A stretch of 64,000 nt of DNA from Allopusillimonas lactea (GCF_021653995.1 NZ_JAJJOZ010000003.1:62001-126000); one strand, 5' to 3'; positions 1 through 8,684 are shown, counted from the first letter of the stretch. The notes: generated by a model not told the origin, from the letters alone. Program-made: numbers and translations.

Positions 1-783
1 GGCAAGCTGCAGGAAATGGAAACGTCGGAACGCGCGCGATCCATCCTTGACACCATGGTGGTCAATATTGCGGTGGCCGAGCAAAACGAGAACCTGCTGT
101 GCCAGGATACCGGTATCCCAATCTACAACGTATTGATTGGCCGCGAAGTCGTGGTGGACGGCTGGCGCCTCAAGCAAGCCATCCGCAAGGGCTGTGAGCG
201 CGCCACACGCGAACATCCGCTGCGCTCCAGCGTCGTGCATCCTATCAGCCGCCAGAATGAACACACGTCCTGTGGCCCCGGCGTGCCTGTGATTCACATT
301 GACTACACCGATGCGCCGGACACGCTCGACATTCAGATGATCCCCAAGGGCAGTGGTTCGGAAAACAATTCCTTCCTGCGCATGGCCATCCCCGCCGAAG
401 GCTTGGCGGCCGTCAAGCGTTTTGTGATCGACTGTGTCATCAATGCCGGCGGCAAGACCTGTCCGCCAACCATTGTGGGCGTGGGTGTGGGCGGCACCTC
501 TGATCTGTGCGTGCACCTGGCCAAGAAAGCGGCCACACGCCCGTTAGGCTCTGCGTGCGAAGACCCGCTCGGCGCTGAGCTGGAGCGCGAACTGTCGCAA
601 GCGGTGAATCAACTGGGCGTAGGCCCGCAAGGCCTGGGCGGTGACGCCACTGCCTTTGCGGTACATGTGGAATTGGCCGCCACGCACATCACCATGAACC
701 CTGTGGCCGTCAACATGCAATGCCATTCGGCGCGGCGTGCGACGGCGCATCTAGGCGGCGGCATCATCGAGTACGGTTTTTGA
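1..783 (+). CDS. Fe-S fumarate hydratase / L(+)-tartrate dehydratase alpha subunit (5' end outside window)
   Basis: This is the alpha subunit of a class I (4Fe-4S) hydro-lyase of the TtdA/fumarase N-terminal-domain type, which adds or removes water on a C4 dicarboxylate. The frame is open to the left window edge and the first in-frame ATG (16) lies inside the family domain. TtdA proteins are about 300 residues and only about 260 are present, so the true start is upstream. The three expected cysteine contexts for the cluster are visible: LCQDTGIP, TSCGPGVP and KTCPPTIVGVGVGG. The beta subunit follows after 16 bases. Whether the substrate is fumarate, tartrate or another hydroxy acid cannot be read from sequence. 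The neighbouring flavoprotein and TPP enzyme suggest a dedicated catabolic role rather than the TCA-cycle fumarase. Confidence 0.88.
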   Translation, partial: GKLQEMETSERARSILDTMVVNIAVAEQNENLLCQDTGIPIYNVLIGREVVVDGWRLKQAIRKGCERATREHPLRSSVVHPISRQNEHTSCGPGVPVIHIDYTDAPDTLDIQMIPKGSGSENNSFLRMAIPAEGLAAVKRFVIDCVINAGGKTCPPTIVGVGVGGTSDLCVHLAKKAATRPLGSACEDPLGAELERELSQAVNQLGVGPQGLGGDATAFAVHVELAATHITMNPVAVNMQCHSARRATAHLGGGIIEYGF

Positions 784-799
784 GAAAGGGGCATCAACC

Positions 800-1408
800 A
801 TGGCACATTACGAATTGGACATGCCCATCACCGAAGCGCAGGTGCGCCAATTGCGCGTGGGCGACACGGTTACTTTGCAGAAAACCCTGTTCGGCATCCG
901 CGATGCCACCTACATCGCCATGTTCGACAAGGGCCGTACGACCCGTTTCGACCTCAATGGCCATGCAGTCATCCACACTGCGCCCAATGTACGCAAAGTG
1001 CAGGTGTCGGCGGAATTTCCCGCAGGCTATCAGTCCATATGCATCGGCACCACCACATCATCCCGCATGGAGCGTTTTACGCGCCAACTGATTGCGCAAT
1101 GCGGTGTGCGCATCATCATCGGCAAGGGCGGCATGCACGAAGGCTCGCAGGCGGCGTTCAAGGAACTGGGCGGTGTCTACCTGGGTATCGTCGGCGGCAC
1201 CGCGGCGCTTGAAACCACCTGGATCGAACAGATCGAAGATGTGGATCTGGATGACTTGAACCCTGAATCGCTGTGGAAGTTTCGCATCCGCGACTTCGGG
1301 CCGCTGCTGGTAGGCATGGACAGCGAAGGCAACTCGCTTTATGACGATGTCAACGCCGAGGTGCAAAGCCGCCGCGACGCGGTACTGAAGTCGCTGGGGG
1401 CGGCGTAA
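800..1408 (+). CDS. Fe-S fumarate hydratase / L(+)-tartrate dehydratase beta subunit
   Basis: This 202-residue protein matches the fumarase C-terminal (TtdB) family in length and layout and should pair with the preceding alpha subunit. The swivelling beta domain carries the family's glycine-rich stretch IIIGKGGMHEGS around residues 110-121, followed by GGVYLGIVGGTAAL. The start ATG at 800 is preceded by GAAAGGGGCATCAACC, a usable ribosome binding site. It ends with TAA and is separated by 169 bases of featureless sequence from the flavoprotein gene. Substrate specificity is undetermined. Confidence 0.88.
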   Translation: MAHYELDMPITEAQVRQLRVGDTVTLQKTLFGIRDATYIAMFDKGRTTRFDLNGHAVIHTAPNVRKVQVSAEFPAGYQSICIGTTTSSRMERFTRQLIAQCGVRIIIGKGGMHEGSQAAFKELGGVYLGIVGGTAALETTWIEQIEDVDLDDLNPESLWKFRIRDFGPLLVGMDSEGNSLYDDVNAEVQSRRDAVLKSLGAA

Positions 1409-1577
1409 TGGCAATCCTTTCACAGCACTTCGGCGGTGCCAGGGGACAGGCCGCGCAAGGCATGCAAGTCACGCGAGGCATACAGCGCTTGCGCGGCATA
1501 TACGGCCTACCGGGCCATTATGCATGCGAGCACGGGGATACCCAGCCAATCACAAGCAACCCAAGCGGAGACGCACC

Positions 1578-3308
1578 ATGGCAAAACTGGACGTCGTAAC
1601 CACAGACGTACTTATCCTGGGTTCTGGCGGCGCGGGCTTGTTTGCCGCGCTGCATGCCTACGATGCCGATCCCGCCCTGGACATCACCGTGGCCGTGAAA
1701 GGCCTGCTGGGCAAGTGCGGATGCACGCGCATGGTGCAGGGTGGCTATAACGTCGCACTGGCGCAAGGTGATTCGCCTGAACGGCACTTCATGGACACGA
1801 TTACAGGCGGCAAATGGCTGCCGGACCAGGACTTGGCCTGGACCCTGGTGAACACCGCCATCACGCGCATTCACGAGTTGGAAAACGAGCTAGGCTGCTT
1901 CTTTGACCGTAATGCGGACGGCACGCTGCATCAGAAAGCCTTCGCGGGGCAAACCTTTGATCGCACTGTGCACAAGGGCGACCTCACCGGCATCGAGATC
2001 ATTAACAGGCTTGCAGAACAGGTGTGGGCGCGCAACATTCGCCGTCTGGAAGAGCACCGCGCCATTGCGTTGATACCGTCCGCTGATGGCACCGCCATTG
2101 CCGGCGCGCTGATGATAGACCTGCGCACCGGCTTGTACCGTCTGGTGCGCGCCAAGGCGGTTCTGTTGGCCACGGGCGGCGGGCCCACCATGTACAAGTT
2201 CCACACGCCCTCAGGCGACAAGAGCTGCGACGGCCTGGCCATGGCCTTGCGTGTGGGCTTGCCGCTGCGCGATATGGAAATGGTGCAGTTCCACCCCACC
2301 GGGCTGCTCGCGGGGCTAGACACGCGCATGACAGGCACGGTGCTCGAAGAAGGCCTGCGCGGCGCCGGCGGCTACTTGCTCAACGGCGACAACGAACGCT
2401 TCATGCACAACTATGATGAGCGCGGCGAGCGCGCCACGCGCGATGTTGTCTCCCGCGGCATCTACAGCGAAATGCGCGCCGGCCGCACCACACCCAATGG
2501 CGGCGTCTATATCAGCATGAGCCATCTGGGGCCGGACAAGGTGCGCAAACAGTTCAAGGGCATGGTGGAACGCTGCGCGGATTGCGGTTTTGACCTGGCT
2601 GGCGGGTTGGTCGAAGTGGTGCCCACTGCTCACTACATGATGGGCGGCGTGGTCTTCAAGCCTGACTGCGCCACAGACCTGCCGGGCCTGTTCGCCGCCG
2701 GCGAGGATACCGGCGGCGTGCATGGCGCCAACCGGCTGGGCGGCAATGGTGTGGCCAACTCCACCGTATTTGGCGGCATTGCGGGTGACAGCATTGCCCA
2801 GTGGGTGCAGGGCCGCGCCCTGCAGGATCACGATGCCGGCAGTGTTGAAGCCGCGATCAGGGCGGCCGAACGCCCATACGCTATGCCTGCGGGCGATTTG
2901 TACGCGCTGCGCGCACGGCTGGCCGACTGCATGTGGGATGACGCCGGTATTGTGCGCGACGAGGCAGGGTTGAAGCGTGCTGCCGCTGCGCTGGAGATCC
3001 TGCACGACGATCTGCTGCAGACCGGTGTCGACGACAGCAACCGCGCCTACAACCTAACGTGGCAGGACTGGCTCAATCTCGATAGCCTGATTCTCGTCAG
3101 CAAGGCCATCGTCAGTGCCGCGCTGGCACGCGAAGACTCGCGCGGCGCACACTTCCGTGAAGACTTCCCCGAGGTGCGCGACCTGGAAAACTCTTGGTTC
3201 TCGGTGGTGCGTATGGAGGCGGGCGCCCTGACGCTGACGCGGCGGCCCGTTGCATTCAATCGTGTGGCACCCGGCCAAACTATTCTGCAAGAGATGCACA
3301 CTGCATGA
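1578..3308 (+). CDS. FAD-dependent succinate dehydrogenase/fumarate reductase-like flavoprotein
   Basis: This is a 576-residue flavoprotein of the SdhA/FrdA/L-aspartate oxidase superfamily. The dinucleotide-binding motif VLILGSGGAGLFAA sits near residues 10-23, and the family's PTAHYMMGGVV and GEDTGGVHGANRLGGNG motifs lie in the C-terminal half. The position where SdhA carries the covalent-FAD histidine (SHTVAAQGG) reads CTRMVQGG here, so FAD is probably bound non-covalently as in L-aspartate oxidase. No iron-sulfur or membrane-anchor subunit lies nearby, so it is not a canonical respiratory complex. I chose ATG 1578 because the open frame upstream is not family-like and GCGGAGACGCACC precedes it. 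The stop overlaps the next start (ATGA). It likely oxidises or reduces a dicarboxylate-like intermediate of this cluster. Confidence 0.82.
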   Translation: MAKLDVVTTDVLILGSGGAGLFAALHAYDADPALDITVAVKGLLGKCGCTRMVQGGYNVALAQGDSPERHFMDTITGGKWLPDQDLAWTLVNTAITRIHELENELGCFFDRNADGTLHQKAFAGQTFDRTVHKGDLTGIEIINRLAEQVWARNIRRLEEHRAIALIPSADGTAIAGALMIDLRTGLYRLVRAKAVLLATGGGPTMYKFHTPSGDKSCDGLAMALRVGLPLRDMEMVQFHPTGLLAGLDTRMTGTVLEEGLRGAGGYLLNGDNERFMHNYDERGERATRDVVSRGIYSEMRAGRTTPNGGVYISMSHLGPDKVRKQFKGMVERCADCGFDLAGGLVEVVPTAHYMMGGVVFKPDCATDLPGLFAAGEDTGGVHGANRLGGNGVANSTVFGGIAGDSIAQWVQGRALQDHDAGSVEAAIRAAERPYAMPAGDLYALRARLADCMWDDAGIVRDEAGLKRAAAALEILHDDLLQTGVDDSNRAYNLTWQDWLNLDSLILVSKAIVSAALAREDSRGAHFREDFPEVRDLENSWFSVVRMEAGALTLTRRPVAFNRVAPGQTILQEMHTA

Positions 3309-4939
3309 GCACATCGACACCGCGCGGCGCGCAGGCGCTCGTCCAGGCCATCCTGCAATCGGGCGCTGATACTGTCTTCAGCCTATCGGGCAACCATATC
3401 ATGCCGGTGTACGAGGCGCTGCGCGAAGCGCGCGTGGACTTGCTGCATACGCGGCACGAGGCCGCTGCGGTGCATATGGCCGATGCCTGGGCGCGCCTGA
3501 CCGGCAAGGTTGGCATCGCGCTGGTAACGGGTGGCCCGGGCCACGCCAACGCCGTGTCCGCGCTTTATACCGCTGCAATGTCGGAGTCGCCCGTGGTGCT
3601 GTTGTCGGGCCATGCACCCGCCGCCATGCAGGGCTGGGGCGCCTTCCAGGAAATGGATCAGGTGGCCATGGCCCGCCCGGTCACCAAGGCTGCGTGGGCC
3701 GTCACATCGGCCAATACCATTGCCGATGACTTTGCCCGCGCCTGCCGCATCGCGTTGTCCGGCAGGCCGGGCCCGGTACATCTCAGCCTGCCCACCGATG
3801 TGCTGGAGGGCGATGCACGCGAAGCAAAACGGCCCGATCCCGATGCATTCGAACCGATGGTTACGCCGCTGCCCGCCGCGTTGGCCGGGCCACTCCTCCA
3901 GCGCCTGCGCAGAGCCCAGCGGCCACTGGTGCTGGTGGGTCCGCAGGGCCTTACCGGGTCGGGCCGTCAGGCCGTAGCGCAATTGCGCGTGCAGTCCGGC
4001 ATCCCCGTGATCGCCACCGAAAGTCCTCGCGGCGTCAACGATCCGGCGTTGGGGGCATTTGCCACGGTATTGGCCGAGGCCGACTGCGTGCTGCTGGCTG
4101 GCAAGCGGCTGGACTTCACCTTGGGCTTTGGCCGCGACACCGTGTTTGCGCAGGACTGCGCCTTTTTGCAGGTGGACGCCGACACCTCGGAATTCGATCG
4201 CACGCGACAGGCCGTCGGTCAGCGCCTCGAAACCGCGCATCAGGCTGACTTGCTGCCCGCGTTGCAGATGCTGGCGCGCGAGGCCGCGCATGGGCCCGCG
4301 CCCCACAGGGCCTGGCTGGCACGCGTGGATGCCTGCCTGGCTTACCGCCAGCCCGATGCGCAACGCCACGCGCAGCAGGGCGGCGGCACCCACCCCACAG
4401 CGGTGTGCGCGCCCATCCAGGCGCTGTTGGATCAACACCCCGATGCGGTGCTGGTGATCGACGGCGGCGAGTTTGGCCAATGGGGCCAGGCGTGCCTGGA
4501 TGCCCGGCATCGCATCACAAACGGGGCGGCTGGTGCAATCGGGGCGGCGTTGCCTATGGCGCTGGGCGCCAAGCGGGCGCGGCCCGATGCGCCAGTGATT
4601 GCATTGATGGGGGATGGGACTTTCGGTTTTCATTGCGCGGAGCTGGACACCGCGCACCGCTATGGCCTGCATATTCTGTGTGTCGTTGGTAACGATGCAC
4701 GGTGGAATGCGGAATATCAGATACAGCTGCGCGACTATGGTCCGGGCAAGACATACGGCTGTGAGCTGTTGCCCTCGCGTTACGACCATGTAGCGGCGGC
4801 ATTGGGCTGCCATGGCGAGCAGGTGCTGGACGCGGCGCAATTGCCGGACGCACTGGCGCGCGCGATGGCATCGGGGCGCGCCTCCTGCCTCAATGTGATG
4901 GTAGCCGGGCTGCCGGCGCCCACCTTGCGCATGGCCTGA
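3305..4939 (+). CDS. Thiamine pyrophosphate-dependent enzyme (acetolactate synthase/2-oxoacid decarboxylase type)
   Basis: This 544-residue protein has the three-domain layout of TPP enzymes. The N-terminal Pyr domain has the catalytic glutamate in RHEAAA (Glu52) and the GGPGHANAVSALYTA motif, the central domain is of the NAD/FAD-like type, and the C-terminal PP domain has GDG at residues 436-438 with VVGND about 26 residues later, which binds Mg and the diphosphate. The start overlaps the flavoprotein stop as ATGA, showing translational coupling. It could decarboxylate or ligate a 2-oxo acid. Sulfopyruvate decarboxylase or an acetolactate-synthase-like activity are both possible given the neighbours. 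It does not look like sulfoacetaldehyde acetyltransferase, which I recall as longer with a different N-terminus. Confidence 0.8.
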   Translation: MSTSTPRGAQALVQAILQSGADTVFSLSGNHIMPVYEALREARVDLLHTRHEAAAVHMADAWARLTGKVGIALVTGGPGHANAVSALYTAAMSESPVVLLSGHAPAAMQGWGAFQEMDQVAMARPVTKAAWAVTSANTIADDFARACRIALSGRPGPVHLSLPTDVLEGDAREAKRPDPDAFEPMVTPLPAALAGPLLQRLRRAQRPLVLVGPQGLTGSGRQAVAQLRVQSGIPVIATESPRGVNDPALGAFATVLAEADCVLLAGKRLDFTLGFGRDTVFAQDCAFLQVDADTSEFDRTRQAVGQRLETAHQADLLPALQMLAREAAHGPAPHRAWLARVDACLAYRQPDAQRHAQQGGGTHPTAVCAPIQALLDQHPDAVLVIDGGEFGQWGQACLDARHRITNGAAGAIGAALPMALGAKRARPDAPVIALMGDGTFGFHCAELDTAHRYGLHILCVVGNDARWNAEYQIQLRDYGPGKTYGCELLPSRYDHVAAALGCHGEQVLDAAQLPDALARAMASGRASCLNVMVAGLPAPTLRMA

Positions 4940-4941
4940 GC

Positions 4942-5703
4942 ATGGCGCTGGAAATCTGGCTCAGTATTGCGGTGGGTGGTGCGTTGGCGGCGTTTGTGCA
5001 GGGCCTGTCGGGCTTTGGCTTCGGTCTCGTCGCGCTATCGGTCTGGTCATGGGTGATGGAGCCCGCACTGGCGGTACCCGTGGTCGTATTCGGATCGCTG
5101 GTGGGGCAATTGCTGGCCGTGGGCTCGCTGCGTGATGGTTTCAGCGGGCGACGCCTGTTCCCCTTTGTTGTGGGCGGCGTGCTGGGTGTGCCCACCGGCA
5201 TCTGGCTGCTGCGTGTATTCGACCCCTTGCTGTTCAAGTTTGGCGTCGGGTTGCTGCTGGCGGTGTTTTGCTCCATGCGTCTTTTTCTGGCGCACCTGCC
5301 CGCCATACACTGGGGTGGCCGTGCGGCCGATGGCATCGTGGGGTGGGTGGGCGGCACCATGAGCGGCTTTGGCGGCCTGCCTGGCGTGGTGCCCACGCTC
5401 TGGTGCACGCTGCGCGGCTGGCCGCGAGATCAGCAGCGCACTACGTTCCAGGCCTTCAATCTCTTTATGCACATCGTTACGCTTACGGCGCTGCTGGCGC
5501 ATGGCATGATTACGCGCGAGCTGGTGGGTCCATTCCTGGTGTTGGTGCCTGCGATTCTGCTGCCTTCTCTGCTGGGCATACGGCTGTTCCGACGTTTCAG
5601 CGATAGTTCTTTCACCAGTATCGTGCTGGTGCTGTTGGCAACATCGGGCTTTATGCTGCTGGTATCCACCGCGCCGCAGGTATTCAGGTTGTTGATGGGT
5701 TGA
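4942..5703 (+). CDS. TauE/SafE family anion (sulfite/organosulfonate) exporter
   Basis: This 253-residue membrane protein has about eight hydrophobic segments and the TauE/SafE family layout: an N-terminal GGALAAFVQGLSGFGFGLVAL repeat and an internal second copy, VGGTMSGFGGLPG, around residues 137-149. The family exports sulfite, sulfoacetate or related anions, though many members are uncharacterised. It begins two bases after the TPP enzyme stop, so it is the last gene of the fumarase-flavoprotein-TPP operon, followed by a strong hairpin. A sulfite exporter fits with the SuyAB-like genes convergent to it, because sulfolactate sulfo-lyase releases sulfite. That link is inference. Confidence 0.82.
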   Translation: MALEIWLSIAVGGALAAFVQGLSGFGFGLVALSVWSWVMEPALAVPVVVFGSLVGQLLAVGSLRDGFSGRRLFPFVVGGVLGVPTGIWLLRVFDPLLFKFGVGLLLAVFCSMRLFLAHLPAIHWGGRAADGIVGWVGGTMSGFGGLPGVVPTLWCTLRGWPRDQQRTTFQAFNLFMHIVTLTALLAHGMITRELVGPFLVLVPAILLPSLLGIRLFRRFSDSSFTSIVLVLLATSGFMLLVSTAPQVFRLLMG

Positions 5704-5712
5704 TACGTTGAT

Positions 5713-5744
5713 GGGTATGGGGCGGCGCGGGCCGCCCCATACCC
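5713..5744. terminator. Strong 14-bp hairpin between convergent genes
   Basis: The arms GGGTATGGGGCGGC (5713-5726) and its exact complement (5731-5744) enclose the loop GCGG. It lies 10 bases after the exporter stop, between convergent genes. No T-run follows on either strand, so it is either a bidirectional weak terminator or an mRNA 3'-end stabiliser. Confidence 0.6.
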
Positions 5745-5751
5745 GTGGCGT

Positions 5752-5793
5752 TGAATCACACCTACTGCTGAATCACACCTACTGCTGAATCAC
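5752..5793. repeat. 17-bp tandem duplication at the 3' end of the receptor gene
   Basis: TGAATCACACCTACTGC occurs twice back to back (5752-5768 and 5769-5785) and is followed by a partial third copy TGAATCAC. The unit includes the stop codon of the minus-strand receptor gene. The last codons of that gene are therefore duplicated in its untranslated tail. Confidence 0.9.
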
Positions 5794-6774
5794 GATTTTC
5801 CTTTCCTTGATGATCTTGGCCCACTGCTTTGACTCATCAGCTACTTCCTGTTTGAAGGCTTGCGGTGTGTTGCCCACGCCTTCCATACCTAATGAGGCCA
5901 GCTTCTCCTTCACTGCCGGCATGGCTAGAACCTTGGTGGTGTCCGTCTGGATTTTCTTCACAACATCGGCAGGTGTGCCTTTAGGCGCCAGAAAGCCGAA
6001 CCAGCCATAGTTGGTAAAGCCTTTAAGGCCGGCCTCGTCCGCCGTTGGCACATCAGGCAGCATGGCGGCCCGCTTGGCGCTTGCCACTGCAAGCGCTTTC
6101 ACGCGGCCATCCTTTACCAGTGGGGTTGCTGCGCCGATATTGCCTACGATCACATCGATTTGGCCCGCCATCAGATCCGCCAGCGCGGCCGCCTCGCCGC
6201 GATAAGGCACGTGAGTCATGGCGATGTCGGCCGAATAGCCGAAGTTCTCGCCTGCCATGTGCACTTGGCTGCCCAGGCCGGCCGAGCCCAGATTCAGTTG
6301 TTTGGGGTGATTTTCTGCGTACTCAATCAAATCCTTGAGGTTCTTGGCCTTCACTTTCTTGGCGGTGACAATCACCATCGGCCCGCGTGCCACGTTCGTT
6401 ACCAACTCGAAGTCTTTCTCCGCATCAAAGGGCAGGTTTTTATACAGATGCGGGTTCACGGTAAGAATGCTGCCCGATGCCATCAGCAGTGTATTGCCAT
6501 CGGGTTTTGCCTGAGCCACTGCGGCCGTGCCAATATTGCCGCCCGCGCCCAGCTTGTTTTCAATGACCACTGACTGGCCCCACATCTCTCCCAGTTTCTG
6601 GCCCACCAGGCGTGCAACAACGTCAGTGGTGCCTCCGGCGGAGAAAGGTACGACAATGGTAACCGGTTGAGTAGGCCAGCTTGCCGCACAGACAGGCGCG
6701 GCAAGGCCGGTGGAAATGGCAGCGACCGCCAGCGCGCGCTGTATGTGCCGCAAAGGGTTGCGTTGATGTTGCAT
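5779..6774 (-). CDS. Bug-family (TctC-like) periplasmic substrate-binding protein
   Basis: This is a 331-residue tripartite tricarboxylate receptor (Bug family) that binds a carboxylate in the periplasm. The N-terminus is a signal peptide with a hydrophobic stretch and a cleavage-like PVCAASWP near residue 31. The mature protein starts with WPTQPVTIVVPFSAGGTTDVVARL, the Bug fold's first strand and ligand loop. Other family marks are ENKLGAGGNIG and THVPYRGEAAALADLMAGQID. It lies downstream of the suyAB-like genes on the same strand and is probably co-transcribed. No membrane partners (TctA/TctB) are present in the window, as is common for Bug receptors in this family of bacteria. A sulfonated or hydroxylated carboxylate ligand is a guess from context. 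Confidence 0.9.
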   Translation of the reverse strand: MQHQRNPLRHIQRALAVAAISTGLAAPVCAASWPTQPVTIVVPFSAGGTTDVVARLVGQKLGEMWGQSVVIENKLGAGGNIGTAAVAQAKPDGNTLLMASGSILTVNPHLYKNLPFDAEKDFELVTNVARGPMVIVTAKKVKAKNLKDLIEYAENHPKQLNLGSAGLGSQVHMAGENFGYSADIAMTHVPYRGEAAALADLMAGQIDVIVGNIGAATPLVKDGRVKALAVASAKRAAMLPDVPTADEAGLKGFTNYGWFGFLAPKGTPADVVKKIQTDTTKVLAMPAVKEKLASLGMEGVGNTPQAFKQEVADESKQWAKIIKERKIVIQQ

Positions 6775-6815
6775 GAGTCGTCTCCAATGTAGTTATGCTT
6801 GCGTGCCTTGAAGGC

Positions 6816-7991
6816 TCAGGCACTTTCGTACAGACGGGTTAGTACAAACTCACGATGTCCCAGCGCTTCGGCGGCGGTCCATCGGCCGTTTGCCGTGGCC
6901 AGCATGCATTCCAGCAGCATGTCTCCCGCCTTGTCCAAGTCAATGCCGCGCTGCAGCAGCGCCGATGTGTCAACGTCGATATGCTCGGACATGGTGCGCA
7001 CCGTACGCGGGTTGGCGCAAATCTTGATCACCGGCAGGATCGGGTTGCCGATCACATTGCCTTGGCCGGTGGGGAAGAAGTGCACCGCATAGCCCGAGGC
7101 TGCGCACAGCGTCACCATTTCGGCGGCGGCCGACGAAGAATCCATGAACCACAGGCCGCTGCCGCTGGGTACCTCGGCCTTGTCCAGCACGCCGTCCACC
7201 TTGCACTGCTTGCCGATCTTTTGGATATTGCCCAGCGCTTTTTCCTCAATGGTTGTCAGGCCGCCCGCGATATTCCCCTTGGTGGGCTGTGATTCTGACA
7301 AATCGCTGGTCTTCCAGCGGTTGATCATCTCTTGATAGCGGTTGAACATGAACATGAAGCGCTCGCGCACCTCGGGGCTGGCGCAGCGCGCCGCCACAAT
7401 GTCTTCGCCGCCTGTGATTTCCGACGTCTCGCCAAACACCAGGGTATTGCCCAGTTTGTAGAGCTTGTCGAAGGCATTGCCCACGGTGGGGTTGGAGCCG
7501 CAGCCCGAGGTGGTGTCGGATTCGCCGCATTTGGTCGACACCCAAAGCTCGCTGATGGGGCAGGTTTCGCGCTGCAGGCCGGTGGCGTAGTGCACGAACT
7601 CCTTGGCTTTGCGCGAGGCCCGCATGATGGTGTCGTGGTCGCCGTGCAATTCGATGCTGAATCCCGCCACCGGCTTGCCCGTTGCCGCGATGCCGTCCAC
7701 CACCCGTTGCGTCCAGCCTTCCTCGATGCCGATCACGATCACGGCGGCGACATTGGGGTTGCTGCCGGTGCCAATCAGTGTGCGAAAGTGCAGTTCCAGA
7801 TCTTCGCCGAACTGCAGGCGGCCATAGGGGTGGGGCAGGGCCAGAGTGCCCTTGATGTTGTTGGCGACGGCTTCCGTGGCCGCATTGGAGATATCGTCCA
7901 CCGGCAGGATGATGACATGGTTGCGGACACCGACGCGGCCGTTGTCGCGGCGGTAGCCCATGAAGGTGGTGGAGGCGTTGATGACTGACAT
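6816..7991 (-). CDS. suyB: UxaA-family hydro-lyase, probable (R)-sulfolactate sulfo-lyase beta subunit
   Basis: This 391-residue protein is the large domain of the altronate dehydratase (UxaA/GarD) superfamily, encoded separately from its small SAF domain. It starts with GYRRDNGRVGVRNHVIILPVDDISN and contains ALPHPYGRLQFGEDLELHF, STKCGESDTTSGCGSNPTVGN and FFPTGQGNVIGNPILPVIKI. These signatures, as I recall them, fit SuyB, which converts (R)-3-sulfolactate to pyruvate and sulfite, better than altronate or galactarate dehydratases. The conserved cysteines are compatible with a metal or Fe site. AAGGAACCCAGC precedes the ATG. The alpha-like gene lies immediately upstream. The separate-subunit form, the ComC-like dehydrogenase and the TauE exporter support the sulfonate reading, but an altronate-like sugar-acid substrate is not excluded. 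Confidence 0.62.
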   Translation of the reverse strand: MSVINASTTFMGYRRDNGRVGVRNHVIILPVDDISNAATEAVANNIKGTLALPHPYGRLQFGEDLELHFRTLIGTGSNPNVAAVIVIGIEEGWTQRVVDGIAATGKPVAGFSIELHGDHDTIMRASRKAKEFVHYATGLQRETCPISELWVSTKCGESDTTSGCGSNPTVGNAFDKLYKLGNTLVFGETSEITGGEDIVAARCASPEVRERFMFMFNRYQEMINRWKTSDLSESQPTKGNIAGGLTTIEEKALGNIQKIGKQCKVDGVLDKAEVPSGSGLWFMDSSSAAAEMVTLCAASGYAVHFFPTGQGNVIGNPILPVIKICANPRTVRTMSEHIDVDTSALLQRGIDLDKAGDMLLECMLATANGRWTAAEALGHREFVLTRLYESA

Positions 7992-8069
7992 GCTGGGTTC
8001 CTTTTGCTGGTTCTTTGCGGCCTGCTTGCGGGCCTGACGTGGTGCGGGGTAGATGGCCGTTTGGCCCCC

Positions 8070-8414
8070 TTACCAGCGCTTGGTCTTGATGTTGTGTACG
8101 TGTGCGTGCTCACCGGCGGCGATCGGCGCCACCACCTTGCCGATATCGACGCCGTATTTGTAGACCGTGTCGCCTTCTTTCATGTCTTTGAGTGCAACCT
8201 TGTGGCCGATAGGGATGTCCTGGCGTGCTGTCAGGTTGATGATGCGGTCTTCGTCCATCAGCCAGGCGCGCAGCTCGGTGCCGGCCTGTATGCCTTCCAC
8301 CACAGCCACGGCCACCGTGTCTTTCGGGTCGTGCAGGATTGCATGGATCATGGGAGAGTCTCCTTGGGGGGTGACGGCCGCAGGGGCGGTGTCATCGAGA
8401 ACAGTGTTGCTCAT
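8070..8414 (-). CDS. suyA: UxaA-family SAF-domain protein, probable (R)-sulfolactate sulfo-lyase alpha subunit
   Basis: This small protein has the SAF/beta-clip domain that forms the N-terminal part of altronate dehydratases: DDRIINLTARQDIPIGHKVALKDMKEGDTVYKYGVDIGKV, then AAGEHAHVHNIKTKRW. The HVHN motif near the C-terminus is typical of the family. Two starts are possible. The ATG at 8414 gives 114 residues with TAGGAATACAC upstream. An ATG at 8351 gives 93 residues and has the better ribosome binding site AAGGAGACTCTCCC, so the shorter form may be real. It precedes the beta-like subunit by 78 bases and diverges from the GntR gene across a 270-base regulatory region. Confidence 0.62.
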   Translation of the reverse strand: MSNTVLDDTAPAAVTPQGDSPMIHAILHDPKDTVAVAVVEGIQAGTELRAWLMDEDRIINLTARQDIPIGHKVALKDMKEGDTVYKYGVDIGKVVAPIAAGEHAHVHNIKTKRW

Positions 8415-8562
8415 GTGTATTCCTAGTGTGCGAAGCGTGCGCCGCCGAACGTCGGGCGCGAATGGCATGAGGAGATGCGAGATGCAGGATGCTGTGGCCC
8501 TACGGGCCATTTTTCTTGATACGGATTCATCTTATTTTGCGATATCATCCATGTCAAGCAGA

Positions 8563-8574
8563 TCATCTAGATGA
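8563..8574. promoter_or_regulatory. Candidate GntR operator palindrome
   Basis: TCATCTAGATGA is a perfect 12-bp palindrome in the divergent region between the suyA-like gene and the GntR regulator gene. Related half-site sequences (TTCATC near 8525 and ATCATC near 8554) lie just upstream. Position and symmetry fit a dimeric repressor site controlling both directions. Confidence 0.5.
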
Positions 8575-8684
8575 ATTGTAAAGGGGGAGTAAAATGCTAT
8601 GTTCTCGGTTCAGCCGCGCGGTCGGCACGGCATACCGGCTCGATGGCGCGCTGCTTTGAAGAAACAGATTTTTTGGAAGACCCT

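Noticed and set aside
3383..4840. 485-codon open frame on the minus strand
   Set aside because: It is antisense to the TPP-dependent enzyme gene, whose motifs and start overlap are clear. The peptide is rich in Arg, His and Gln, as expected of a GC-rich shadow frame.
8499..8511. GGCCC-TAC-GGGCC, similar to the hairpin upstream of the RAYT-like gene
   Set aside because: Two short five-pair hairpins 33 kb apart are not enough to claim a REP family in GC-rich DNA.
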